From Chamaecrista fasciculata (Eukaryota; Streptophyta; Magnoliopsida; Fabales; Fabaceae): a DNA stretch of 64,000 bases. The position numbers and the translations under genes are program-made. The notes under the pieces were generated by a model. That model was not told the origin of the DNA and searched no databases. It was given only the letters and a program-made list of their open reading frames with translations. This document shows positions 22,357-33,540 of the stretch, piece after piece (positions within the stretch are counted from its first letter, which is position 1; every line of letters begins with the position of its first letter). The DNA lies in assembly GCA_003254925.1 (NCBI GenBank), contig QANZ01023505.1:3041-67040 (forward strand). The letters run 5' to 3'.

Positions 22357-24759
22357 CTGAAATAATGATCATATAATGAATTTTCCATGAAGTCATTGAA
22401 TATCAAGTGTTACAGATAACTATGATAACAAATGGCATTCAAGTTCCAATTTACCTTTCCATCTTACTATCAACTAAGAGAGAAAAAAAATGGATAAGAC
22501 TGCTATAAGCAAACTCAAGTTTTGAAAGAGGCAATTGCATTAGCTATTAAATACATGCCGCCTTCACTAGACTGAAAAAATGACTAGCAGGTTTAACGGA
22601 TGTGAGGACAAAGAACAATGCACATGCAAATGCTTCAGTCAATAAAAAACCAAAAAGTGACAAAGATGCTTAGCATACATAGACAATTATATAATGGAAC
22701 ATATGAAGCAGCCAGCAGCAAAAGTGGGGAGCAGGAGAAAAAAGTATAGTAGACAAGTATATGAACTACTGTTATCAGAAGAATAAAAACATAGCAAGGA
22801 TCCACTTGAGCAAAAAAACAAACACAAAAGAAGAGAAGTTAAAAAGTAAACAAGAGAAGGAAATGCCACGGATTCTTTCTATAATTTATAGGTTTTAAAA
22901 TATACAATTAACTAAAAACCAAAAGGGGACAGTGAGGAGCTAATCATACAAGCAGTAGACCAAAGATTTGGAATGCAGAGGCCAGAGACTAGACGTTGAC
23001 CTAAATTGACAACTCAATATTATTGAGGCTCAACTTGAACTATATTTGAGTGAGTAATTCAGATTTGTTTTTAAACAAGAAGAATGCAAAAGAGAAAATG
23101 CATCTACGACACCATCACATGGTTGAGTTAAACCATTCTTGACTACTTTTTAACTCCATGTTACAGAAACAATTTTTTTAAAAAAAACGAAAACAATGAA
23201 TTAACAATTCTTGGCAAGTACTCTAATGGAGTTTCAAAAAGTGAATAGGTATGGTTGTTACAGAACAGAAGGAACAGCATAAATCAATGTCACATCAAAT
23301 GTCAACAGTTCAGTTAACTATTACATTAATATTAAATGTGACACTCACAAGCAATCATTGTACAACTTGCATATTTATTTATAAACTTAACTTCCTCAAC
23401 TCCAGCAATGATAAATCCAGGTTAAACACATATCAGATCATAACAAATACTTTATACTTCCATACTTAATGCTTACAAGGATGGCTTCTTGAAAGACGTT
23501 TTTAGATTAGATGATTCCACGATAACAATAGATGTTGTCAACTGTTCAAAAGCAAAAACTAAAACCTACTAAAGCTTTCAGAAGAAACGCATACAATCTT
23601 ATGCCAACAACTAGGCCATCAACGCAGGAGAATGACTAAAACATGAGGAAGAAAGGCAGAAGCACCCCATACCAAAACTGACTAACACCGCACACTAAAA
23701 ATCAAGAATAGGAAAGCATGGAGAGAGAGAAAAAATCCAACTACAGCTATCAAGCATAGGAAAATAATGTATTGGCTTGGCTCAGCCCAAATTTCTTTAG
23801 TAAAACATAATTAAGCAAATGACAGTTATGTGCACAGTGTAAAGCTGTCCTGCCCCACGTAGTGGACAAGAAATAAACCAATACCATATGCAACCACACA
23901 ATATGGGCCTACAAGGCATGGGACTCAATAATACAAATGGACCCCAACAAATCAAGATTCTACAATAAAACAGACAGCTGACTTAGATGGTCATCAATAG
24001 ACATTAGTAAAACATATATTTACAGAACACCATACTTCTGTTGCTATCCCAAACAATCATCATGACAATCCAAAATTCTGTATGTCATGTTTTTTTTCGA
24101 GCCCGTGAAGGATTGGAGCTAAACTTACTTCTGTCTTCTGGCCATAAATGAACTTAATCAGGAAATGGGAATAAATAAATAAAGACACTGGTAAATTCAA
24201 CATGGAGATATGGAACGAAACCGACTTCACAAAAATTGACTTTCCCTCGATTATTCCTTCTTTTTTTTTTTTTTTTCNNTTTTTTTTTTTTTTTTCCTTT
24301 TAACTGGTTCAGAATACTTTACGGGATCAGGACAAGCAACAATTAGACTAGAAAAAATCAAACATGAAAACAACGAACAACATCACATCAGAATTATTTG
24401 TCGAGACTCGACAGTATCCATCATCCTGAGGTCGGAAAACTGGAAAATAAGTAATAACCGTATTCACCAATAAGGTAACTAACAATTGGTCAAAGAAGAT
24501 GATTACACGTTTGAAAAGAATAAAAAAGGAAACATACTATTCGCTATCTTTTAAATTAAGAAAGGTGGCCCAGATTCTGAACCGCTTCTAGTATTTATTT
24601 AAATATGATTGAATAATAATAATAATCATCAACCGCGAAGGTAACAGGGAAAATTCGCTAGTCAAAAAAGTCGCCGAACTCTCGGAATGTCAAGCAATAT
24701 ACGCAGTCAAAATCAAACCCTTAAAAAAATTTTTAAAAAAAAAACTATTCATAACGTAC
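22357..24759 (-). other. probable TPP leader intron
   Basis: No coding potential. The stretch is AT-rich and ends in plausible splice sites on the minus strand. It contains the assembly uncertainty NN at 24278-24279 inside a long T tract, so its length is not reliable. Confidence 0.4.
24278..24279. other. unresolved bases (NN) in a T tract
   Basis: Two N lie in the middle of a T homopolymer of more than 40 bases, in the likely TPP leader intron. Length here is unreliable. Confidence 0.9.
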
Positions 24760-24899
24760 CTAATATGCGAGCTCAAAACGGAAGAACAAGTAAATGAGAA
24801 GGCTCATAATGTTGAGAATGGTAGCTCAGGTGCCAAATCTTCAGAAACTGAAATAAACCTAGAGAGTGACCGTTTGGTAGGGATATTTCAGCTGAAGTA

Positions 24900-25150
24900 C
24901 GTATTTCTCAGCAATTTTCTCGGCAGCCAAACAGAGAGAGAGAGAAATGTAATAATGTATAGAGAGAGCGAATGAATCACACGGTGACAAATTAAAGAAA
25001 GAAGAAGAAGAAGAGCGAAACAAATCGAAGCGGCAAATCTCAAACAGAGAGAGAAAGCAGAGAGGAATGAAATGAAGAAGAAAGAGCGAAGAAGAGAGAG
25101 AAAGCGGTGTATAGTAGAGAGAGAGAGAGAGGAGAAAGGAATGGGAGATA
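24900..25150 (-). other. GA/CT-rich first leader exon of TPP
   Basis: Dense GAGAGA and GAAGAA runs on the plus strand (CT-rich in the transcript) lie just downstream of a TATA box. CT-rich leaders are common in plant housekeeping genes. The plus-strand open frame at 25072-25380 is a by-product of the GA repeats. Confidence 0.45.
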
Positions 25151-25163
25151 GAAGAGAAAGAGG

Positions 25164-25171
25164 TATTTATA
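25164..25171 (-). promoter_or_regulatory. TATA box, TPP gene
   Basis: TATAAATA on the minus strand, perfectly placed upstream of the CT-rich leader. Predicted transcription start near 25135. Confidence 0.6.
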
Positions 25172-25386
25172 GCGTTTCGGTTAGGACGAAACGTGCTTCA
25201 CACGGAAATCCTCACCGGTTGTTGAATTTGGAAACACTCGGAAACGAAAATTTTATTGGAAATGACGAATCTGTCCCTCACTCGGTAGCTTCCTTTTTGC
25301 GCGTGAATGCTACGTCCCAACTGTCGAGCGCGTTGGCGCGTGAGGGACTTAACTTTTTTGTTTATAGTTTATACTTTTAGAGTCCT

Positions 25387-25569
25387 TCTAATATGTACCC
25401 TAAAGGCACATGTTAAGGTTTCTTTTGATTAGTCAAGTTAGTTTTCAAACATTAAAAATTATCTTTGTAAATGAGTTTTCGTAGATTTCAAAATATGAGA
25501 TATTCTACTAACCAATCAGAATAAACTTTAAAATAAACCTTAAAATGTGTCCTAAAAATACATATTAGA
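25387..25569. repeat. MITE with TCTAATATGTA termini
   Basis: Ends are TCTAATATGTACCCT on the left and the near complement TACATATTAGA on the right, with AAGGTTT and CTTTAAAATAAACC internal arms. A second copy in reverse orientation is at 39774-39917. About 180 bp and non-coding. Superfamily uncertain. Confidence 0.6.
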
Positions 25570-26790
25570 TAAATCCATACTTTTATACTGAGTTTGGAGT
25601 TTTTTATTTTGCCACTCTCGCTAAAAGGCAAGAGAGTGAAATTCATCTAGTCATACACACATAATTGTTTTATAAAAGAAATAAAATAAAATAAAATGCA
25701 TGAAATATACGTGACGAGACATTAGCATTGTTGTCTTTTTAATACATATTAAAAAAACATATATTGGGTTTTCAAAATGAAAGTTCAGTGTAACCAAAAA
25801 AAAATGAAAGTTCAGTAAAATTATATTAAATTTAGTCGTACATATTTAAATATCCATCTTGTTAAATATCAAATTCAAATCTACCAATGTTTTTTTATAA
25901 AACAAAATAGCACTCATCAAAAGAAAATTCTTAAATTAAAAAAGTACTAGTGATTCATCCAATTCATTATAGTAACTATCATTTTTCTTATATTTACAAC
26001 TCATATTTAAAATTTGAACATAAAGAAGAGTCAATGAGATTTGACACACTTTATCATCTTCTTTACGATTGTATGATTTGGATTCGATTCTTGGTAATAT
26101 CTCATTTAGTGAGTTACTTGTAAAAAGTTTTGAAAGTACTCTTTAAATCCTCAAGTCTGCTCTAATCCTCGACTGACGCCACAAACATCATCTTTTTTAC
26201 TTAATTTTTTTTTATGAAAAAGATATAGAAAATGAAGAAGACAAATAAGAATATGAACTAACTTGAACATAACAATGCGTGTGTTGTTATCTATACCAAT
26301 TTTATTTAAGTGTAACTTTGATTTTTCAAAATTACTCTCTTCTCATTATCACCCTTCTATATTTCTTTATTATTTGAAATAATTATTTCTTTTAATCACA
26401 AAATATCACTACGCTTTAATGTTCTTACATTTATGAGTATACAGAGGATATAATTACTCTTTGCCTATGTAAATGCATGGGAAAAATCACTTTTATTGAC
26501 ATTGCATGTTCAATTTTTGATAAATATTGTTCATCAGTGTGTTGTTATTATCAATCGAAAGCAATTTTTGAGAATATGTTCTTTTTTTGTTGGATTTCTA
26601 TATCCCAATCATTTTTACTTGGTTACTTATTTTTTGCACAGTTAACTTTTTCAGTGATCTCATACTTTCCAGATTTAAATAATTGTTTTCTTATAATGGC
26701 CAAAAAAGAAAAATCTCATATAAGGAGAGGAAGATTGTGAAAAATGAAAATAAAAAAGGAAGGGTCGAGTAGGATCCCACTCAAGGAAAC
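25570..26790. other. intergenic region upstream of TPP
   Basis: AT-rich with no gene. Contains one micro-insertion (25774-25816). Open frame 26477-26740 has a hydrophobic translation but no recognisable homologue or splice structure. Confidence 0.45.
25774..25816. repeat. micro-insertion flanked by 16-bp direct repeat
   Basis: AAAATGAAAGTTCAGT at 25774-25789 and 25801-25816. The 11 nt between are GTAACCAAAAA. Confidence 0.55.
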
Positions 26791-26827
26791 GTGGCATGGC
26801 GAGATTAGAGGACGTAGCGCGTGGAAA

Positions 26828-27098
26828 CACGTGTAACCGAGTCGAGTTCGACGTGGCCACGTTTAACAGTGGGCCCCACCATCCTTTTTGTCCTTTTCGG
26901 TAGTCGTCGACGAGACTCTGTCTCTCTGGATACAGCCATTCACTTGGTCCCACGTGGCAGGAGTGGCCCCTCTGTGGGCCCTACTTCCGAGAGATTACAC
27001 CCTCACATCTTAAATCTGGGGCCTTACTCCCTTGGCCCCACACTCCCAACTTCCCATTCGTGTGGCACGTGGTAACATACAGCAACTCCTCACACGTG
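26828..27098. promoter_or_regulatory. G-box/ABRE cluster in a GC-rich island
   Basis: Four perfect CACGTG cores lie at 26828-26833, 26951-26956, 27066-27071 and 27093-27098. The 12-bp palindrome ACGTGGCCACGT is at 26851-26862. bZIP and bHLH factors bind such cores. The island is much richer in G+C than its flanks and lies 1.7-1.9 kb upstream of the TPP TATA box. No gene starts beside it in this window, so its target is unknown: a distal TPP element, the promoter of a lost gene, or an element-borne sequence. Confidence 0.45.
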
Positions 27099-27172
27099 TG
27101 CTCTCTACCTTACCTTAATCTTATGAAATATCTCCCTTTTTTAATTTGCATTGGGACTATTTTGAGGTTTTT

Positions 27173-27979
27173 TTATTTTAAGGGTAAAATACATGAAAGG
27201 TACCTGTGGTTTGGCCTAATCTCACTTTTATGACGTGTGGTTTTAAAAGTTGCACATTAGGTACCTGTGTGTTTCGCCGTTAAACAGAAGCAGTACTTGT
27301 GTAATTTTCCGTTAAATTTTTTACGGAAAAAGTAGTACTTGTGGTTTCAAAAGTTGCACATTAGGTACCTGTGGTTTTGCTGAAGCTTGAACTACATATT
27401 AGCTTCATATTTTGAACATTAAACGATGAAACCCAACACTCTCTTCATCTTCATCATCATCTTCTTCCCATAAACTCAACAAACCCTCATTTCTCATACG
27501 AATTTCAAATTCCACTCATCAAATTAAATCAGAAATCACACACACACACACACATAGATATACATTAATCAGAAATCACCCGAATTATCATCTCCAAATT
27601 TCTCGGCGGATTTTGAAGCAATTTCAAAGATTTAGGGTTTCTAATTTGATTTGATGAAATTAGGGTTGTTGAAATTGCAGATCGAAGAGGGTTTCTGTAA
27701 TACCCCAAGGTACCATGTTAGACATTAGACTTAGCATTTGACTTAAAAGTAAATTGTGTAGTTAATCTAGAAGTCCTTATGAGCTTGTGGTTAAATTTTG
27801 AGAGCAACCTGACAAAAAAATTTTATCCGTGTTTCATTTTAATTTTATTATAAGACACTTTTGAGTAAGAAATAATAAATTATAGATATAATATTTTTNC
27901 AACTTTTGAAACCACACGTCATAAAAGTGAGATTAGGCCAAACCACAGGTCCATTTCCTGTATTTTACCCTTATTTTAA
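27173..27979. mobile_element. MULE-like element with 9-bp TSD nested in the foldback
   Basis: Body 27182-27970 starts GGGTAAAATAC and ends GTATTTTACCC. It is flanked by exact TTATTTTAA at 27173-27181 and 27971-27979. The terminal inverted repeats extend through CTGTGGTTTGGCCTAATCTC and ACTTTTATGACGTGTGGTTT on the left and their complements on the right. The interior (27420-27690) has a CA microsatellite and CTTCATCTTCATCATC-type sequence resembling a captured 5' UTR, so a Pack-MULE origin is possible. Confidence 0.75.
27696..27899 (+). mobile_element. truncated LTR start ending at an assembly N
   Basis: TGTAATACCCCAAGGTACC begins abruptly at 27696 inside the MULE-like element and looks like the 5' end of a plant gypsy-type LTR. 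It stops exactly at the N at 27899, after which the MULE terminal repeat resumes. The single N probably marks a collapsed or unassembled retrotransposon insertion. Confidence 0.45.
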
Positions 27980-28142
27980 TAATACAAATAAAATTATTAT
28001 GTATTAGGATACTCATTATTTTTTCTTATTTCCCTAGATGGGATACGCATGAGCTTAACTCAATTTCAGACCCAGTCAACCAATCAGTCGGTACCACGTG
28101 GCACCGGCTGAGTAAAAATTGATTTTTTTAAAAAAAAAAACT

Positions 28143-28505
28143 CTCGCTGAAATCGCGCCAGACTGACGCGATTTCAGAGAGTTTGAAATCGCGCCAGCGT
28201 GGCGCGATTTCAGCGTGCAGACTGCACGGTCTGAAACCGTGTAAGACACGGTTTCAGAATCTGAAACCGTGTCTTACACGGCTACCAAAAATATTCAATC
28301 AATTGACTGAATATTTTTTGTTTTTTTATTTATTTATTTTTAAATAATAAACCTGTCACGGAAACCGAGCCGCTGTGTCTCAGTTTCAGACTGACACACG
28401 TCAATCTGAAATCGAGTCACAGCAACTCGATTTCATAACGCAGACTCGATTTCAGACTAACATGTGTCAGTCTGAAATCGAGCTAAAGCGGCTCGATTTC
28501 AGCGT
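28143..28505. repeat. chain of hairpins sharing CTGAAAYCG arms
   Basis: Successive perfect or near-perfect stems: TGAAATCGCG/CGCGATTTCA (28148-28177), TGAAATCGCGCCA/TGGCGCGATTTCA (28184-28212), TCTGAAACCGTGT/ACACGGTTTCAGA (28230-28258), a half hairpin at 28260-28281, then TGAAATCGAGT/ACTCGATTTCA (28407-28434), CTCGATTTCAGACT/AGTCTGAAATCGAG (28445-28482) and CTGAAATCGAGC/GCTCGATTTCAG (28472-28502). All keep TGAAA(T/C)CG but the inner stem changes. No ORF. Confidence 0.65.
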
Positions 28506-28684
28506 TTTTTAAAAAAAAAAATTATTTTTTTATCAGCCGATGCCACGTGGCACCGGCTGATTGGTGAGCAAGGTCTGAAATTGAGTTGGCCTAATGCGTA
28601 TCTTATATTGGGAAATAAGAAAAACCAACGGGTATCCTGATACATAATAATTTAATTTGTATTATTAATATAAAAAAAAAACCC

Positions 28685-30480
28685 TCATTTTGAAGCACAA
28701 AATTTATTCATTTCCCAAAAGTACATATTAATCCCAAATTAATAAAACTATGGACTAACAATTCAAAGATGTAAGAAAATACCCAAGTCATGAATGCAAA
28801 AGAGTAGTGTACTTTTTATGGTATTGACTATTCTCATGGTTTTAATAACTCCAATTGACATTTAAGTATTTTCCCAATAACTTTATTGTATTACTACATT
28901 GTGCGGTAATGCTTGTCCAGGGCTATAAAACTGCATAAAGTCAACATATATTGAAGACTATCTTAATTGTGAATTGTGTTGTAAAAATAATAAAACGAAA
29001 TATATGAATTGTATCAATTGAGTGTAGTTTAATTTCTATCTTAATAAATGAGCTCATAAATCTTTTTTATTTAATTAATGAGACATACTTCATAGAAACT
29101 TTACATTGCTTTATACTGTAATGTCAAAATAATAATAAGACTTTTGGATTCAACATGACTTAAGTGTTCGAATGAGATTATTAGTATTAACTTAAATTAT
29201 TACATAAATAAATTGGAGATATCTATGATTTTACTATAAAATAATAATAATTGATCAATGAAAGTAAGAGTAGACCTTTACCTTAATTTTTCCATTGAAC
29301 TGTTAAAGTTGATTGGTTGAGTGTTCTAGTTGAAATGTCACAAGAGTGACACTGCAAGAGACTCTGACGCTCAAGATAAAATAAGATCTAAGTATTTGGG
29401 AGTTTAGAAAAGAATAAGTAGCTAACATGACTTTAGACTAACGCTGAAGTATTTATAGATGAGAAGAGCTAAGGGCTTCTGGAATTCTGAGGATATAGAT
29501 CCCCAAAATCTCAGAGTCAAATAAATGACATAAAGCTGTTGTGGGTCGTACAACTAATTCGAAATATTAAAAAGTTGAGTTACTAATATCTTGAAGATAT
29601 TGAATTCACCTAATTAAAATTGTCATACTAGACAATTTGAATGGGTAAAGTGGGAGGCGAACGACCAATCCCAAAACATGTATATCAATAATGACAATAA
29701 CAAATTAATTTTTTCCATGTGAAAAGCTAATTTTGTTTCAAGTGATATTTCCTCTAACTTAAGTAACAAAAATACATTATGTCTCTTAATTTGATTTCTA
29801 CACTGTTATTTAATTATTTATCGCCAACGGATAAAATATTATATATTAATTTATCCTAAAAATCATAATTAAAATCTCGCTTTTATCAAGTTATATTTTC
29901 AAATATAATCTTAAAATATTTTAATTGTCTGTCTTTCGTCATTTGTCAATATTTGAAGGGCAATGTTGTGAAGAGGGCAAAATTAAATTTCGCACAAATC
30001 TTAAAACCAAAAAGGCCAATCCAACGGTCTAGAGGGCGATTGCAAATCACCCTCTTTTAAGGAAAATCCTTTTTTTTTTTGGTTGAACTAAGCAAAATCC
30101 TATTTTGAAATAACACTAATATATACTCCTTTCAGTATATCAAATTTACTATATAGTTATAGTTATACATAATAAAATAATAATTAGCCGGTATTTGAAG
30201 CCGCCCCTAATCTATGGTTCTTTCAATAATGTCGTTTCTGTTTGCAGTCCCATCAATCACTGAAAATTTAGGCAAATATTCAAATCCGAAATTTGGGAAA
30301 TATATATATATATATATATATATATATCATATGTCATCATATGTTATATGGCTCCACCCCTTTCTGGTCGTCCATATTTAAAACTATAGTCTATGAAATT
30401 AAAAATAAGAGAAAATTTACTATTTGGTCTCTCTTTCTTTACTAAGTTAACAATTTAGTCCCTTATTTATTTTATATACA
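28685..30480. other. AT-rich intergenic DNA
   Basis: No gene or clear element seen, apart from a TA microsatellite at 30301-30327. Part of it may belong to the Helitron whose 3' end lies just to the right. Confidence 0.4.
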
Positions 30481-30482
30481 TA

Positions 30483-30515
30483 TTTGCGTGCCCGTTAAGG
30501 CACGCAAAACCCCTA
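30483..30515 (+). mobile_element. Helitron-like 3' terminus
   Basis: The stem TTTGCGTGCC/GGCACGCAAA with loop CGTTAA is followed after ACCC by CTAG and then T. A GC-rich hairpin about 4-10 nt before a terminal CTRR, inserted before T, defines Helitron 3' ends. No matching 5' TC terminus or Rep/Hel coding was found upstream, so only the end is claimed. Confidence 0.5.
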
Positions 30516-30551
30516 GTATATATATATATATATATGATTTCTCCATATTGT

Positions 30552-30597
30552 AAAAATGTTAATTTTTTTTGGGTAGAGAAAAAAAAATGTTAATTTT
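30552..30597. repeat. micro-insertion flanked by 15-bp direct repeat
   Basis: AAAAATGTTAATTTT at 30552-30566 and 30583-30597. The 16 nt between are TTTTGGGTAGAGAAAA. Confidence 0.5.
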
Positions 30598-30684
30598 ATA
30601 TATCATACATTCAATAAAATGTTTGACCAAGAAAGTCGGTGTCCATATTAATGGTCAAACATTTTTTATTGGTCAAACTTAAAA

Positions 30685-31417
30685 GGATTTTTTTATTTAA
30701 ATAATAATAAAAAAAAGATATTGATCACCCCAAAAAGAATTATTCCTCGTATGGTTGCCACGTGATATCCATTCAACAAAAACTTGACACATTTTTTTTA
30801 TTTTGTTTTAGTCTCTAAAATGTACTTTCGTCAAGTTTTTGCTGTTATTTATAACCTGAATAGTTGAGAATAGCTATTTACCTCTCATATGTGTCTTGAA
30901 AACTGAGTTAATAAAAAGAGAGAAAATTTTTCATTCTTCACAAATTAGAGATAAAAATGAATTTATCTCTAATTTAAAAAATTATCTCTTTACTAGCTTA
31001 CTTATGATATATATGAGAGATAAATTATTTATTTCAATTGTCTAGGTTAGAAATAACGACAGAAATGACATGAAGTTACATTTTGGGGACCAAACGAAAC
31101 AAATATGAAAATTTGAGAACAAAAAAAAAGTTTATGACCAAAATGAAACTTACTCTATAATTTGATGACCAAAATGTGTATTTGACCTTATTTTTTTTTG
31201 TTAAAACATGAAATCGTAGCATGAGCTACGATTTTATTATTTTTTATTTATTTATTTTTAAATAATGAAATCGCAGCACATGCTGTGATTTCATTATTTT
31301 TTTTAAAAAAATTACAAAATAAATGGGTGTCACGTGGAACCTATATGAGGAATAATTTTTTTTAGTGATCAACCTCTTTTTTTTTTTTTTCTTTTGTACT
31401 ATTTAAATAAAAAAACC
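30685..31417. mobile_element. foldback element with two central hairpins
   Basis: Arms pair over GG-A/T-rich ends, TTTTTTTATTTAAATA, GATATTGATCAC, AATTATTCCTC and CCACGTGA. The centre has the hairpins ATGAAATCGTAGC/GCTACGATTT (31208-31234) and TGAAATCGCAGCA/TGCTGTGATTTCA (31265-31293). It shares the spacer TTTATTTATTTATTTTTAAA and TGAAATCG arms with the element at 27166-28684, so both belong to one family. Confidence 0.6.
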
Positions 31418-33275
31418 ACATAAAAGTACCACCAATAGGAATAACAAAAATTTTTTAAAATATTTAATAATTTGTTTCTCTAGTTGTCAAGGATGTTGTC
31501 ATTTGTCATNTTGAGGGCGCCTCGCTAGGTGCGGAGGGGAGAAGAGGCCCGGCGCGAGGGCCGTTTAGGCGTACGCCCAAATAGTGATGTATCAATAACT
31601 ATATGAATTTTTAATTTAATCATGGTTTTTTTTATTATAAATGCTATTTAAAATACATATTTATGATGCTTAGTCTTATATTTAGTGGATCGTATTTCAC
31701 AAATTATATACCAACTCCACGAGTAGATTTACCTGTACTAGGCTAGTAGAAATAACCAAAAAAAATGGTTAAAGTCAATTTATTAAAATTATTGAACTCA
31801 CTCTCGGGAAAAAAATTAATTTTCATATTTTCTTTAGGATTAATTAGAGACATTTTTAAAACTAGTTTAATTAGTTAATGTTTTATACTATCATATAATA
31901 AGATTCTTTTTTTTTACATGCATGGCTTTTGCCATGCCATCATGACTCATCAAGTTTGAAAACAGATTCAATAAGTAAATTAATGCGAAAGGAAACCATA
32001 AATAAATAATTAAAGGAAGTTTACGTGTAACAACCTATATCATGGATGTATAATAATAATAAGTTGAGTTGGTTTTCAAAAGTGGCATTGAGAATCTTAT
32101 AATCATACCAATTATTTTGGTTTAATTGAGTTTTAGGTATGAGATAAAAAAAAAATCTTTTTTATGTTAAAAATTTAATAAATAGACCTATTAAATTCTC
32201 ATTTTTGTTTTAATTAGGACCTTGAATTTAAAAATTCACAAATACATTATATCCTCTCAATTTTTAAATAAATTGACTAATACAATTCTTGAATTTTACA
32301 ATTTCATGGACTATTCAACACCTTTAAATAACTTTATTATTTTAAAAGTTTAAGGATATTAAGTAAACAGATTTAAAAGTTCAACAAAATTTATTTGTAA
32401 CTTTAAAACTTATGAATGTGTTATACTTCTAACTTAATATTCAATAAGTTTAAATTTATTTGTTAATGAATTAACGATTTAGTCCTGAATTGTAAAAAAC
32501 TATAACTCAGTCATTCAATTTTATATTTCTGTCTATGTTTAAGTCTCTCAGTCTGTCAACCGTTAAATAACATGATGATCTAACAATTAAGTGAATATGT
32601 GTCACCGCTAAGTACTGAGTTAGTTGTTAAATAATGTGTCACCGTTAAAATATATAGAAACTTTTACATAAATAAAATCCAAACAAAAATAACTTATGAT
32701 TTGTTTTTTTTTTTGGGGTTAAAAAAGGCAAATTTGTTATGGTCGAGAAAAAAAAAAGAGTCAAAAGTCTAAAAACTTAAAAAGGTAAGAAAGTAAAGCA
32801 CATGTATCAAAAAAAAAAGAAAAGTAAAGCACGTGTGGGTGGTGGGGCCTAGTGGGAGAGTAAGAAGGTCAAAGGTCAAATATGGTGACGGCGAAACCAA
32901 AAACTGAAACGCTGGATTTGGCCGTTTTTTCTTGTTTCGCAGTATTGGAAACTGTGAATGTCTGTCTCATCATATTAATTACATTATTAATATTAAACTA
33001 ATTAATGGATTATTTTATTAATTAAGTAGTTACCGACAACAAAGATCAAAATCTCATCTCAAATTCATCCTAATTCCTAACTCCTAAATGTATAAGACAC
33101 TCATTGGTTTCAAACTAGACTTGCGTAACTTTATAGTTTTTTAAATTGATTTCAATCTAATTAAATTTATTTCATTTCAAATTTAATTGCATACATTTTA
33201 GAATTATAATGTTACCTTTTGAAGATCTATTAAACTAGAATTATCAATAAACAAATTTAAATTAGCTCTTAAATA
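31418..33275. other. AT-rich intergenic DNA with one GC-rich patch
   Basis: No gene. A GC-rich patch at 31511-31585 (GGCGCCTCGCTAGGTGCGG) follows the single N at 31510 and is probably a contig join or repeat edge. One micro-insertion is at 32790-32836. Confidence 0.4.
32790..32836. repeat. micro-insertion flanked by 16-bp near-exact repeat
   Basis: AAAGTAAAGCACATGT at 32790-32805 and AAAGTAAAGCACGTGT at 32821-32836 (one mismatch). They are separated by ATC, an A run and GA. Confidence 0.45.
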
Positions 33276-33495
33276 ATTACATTGGTTCATCGTTTTACAA
33301 TCATACATAATTCACAGTGTCTTGAATTTTAATATTACATTGGTTCCTTGATTCATAATTACAATCGTACATAATTCAAAGTGTCTTGAATTTTAATATT
33401 ACATTGGTTCCTTGAATTTTAAAATTAGCTCTCAAATAATTACATTGGTTCCTCGATTCATAATTCACAGTGTCTTGAATTTTAATATTACTTGT
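33276..33495. repeat. four-copy irregular tandem repeat
   Basis: Units beginning ATTACATTGGTTC start at 33276, 33334, 33398 and 33439. The 1st, 2nd and 4th end in GTGTCTTGAATTTTAAT; the third is short. Copy lengths of 58, 64, 41 and 57 bp show internal deletions. Confidence 0.65.
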
Positions 33496-33540
33496 AATGT
33501 GAAGAAGAACTTAGTGATAAAGAGTTTATAAATACATTTA

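Larger units (their letters stand above)
27166..28684. mobile_element. foldback element with hairpin array, interrupted by a second element
   Basis: Left arm: 27166-27181 plus 27980 to about 28130. Right arm: about 28530-28684. The arms pair over GGTTTTTTTATTTTAATAA, TAATACAAAT, TTATTATGTAT, GATACGCAT, CTCAATTTCAGACC and CCACGTGGCACCGGCTGA. ATTTTGA sits just outside both ends (27159-27165 and 28687-28693), a possible imperfect TSD. The centre carries a run of hairpins (separate entry). The left arm is split by the 789-bp element at 27182-27970, so this element is the older of the two. Confidence 0.65.

Noticed and set aside
26477..27075. Frames of 84-92 aa around the G-box island
   Set aside because: No domain and overlapping frames on both strands. 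The GC-rich palindromic motifs explain the lack of stops.
28143..28505. CRISPR-like array
   Set aside because: The repeats are inverted hairpin arms, not direct repeats with unique spacers, and the DNA is plant nuclear.
31511..31585. GC-rich patch as rRNA or gene fragment
   Set aside because: No rRNA signature or ORF. It follows an N and may be a contig edge of a repeat.
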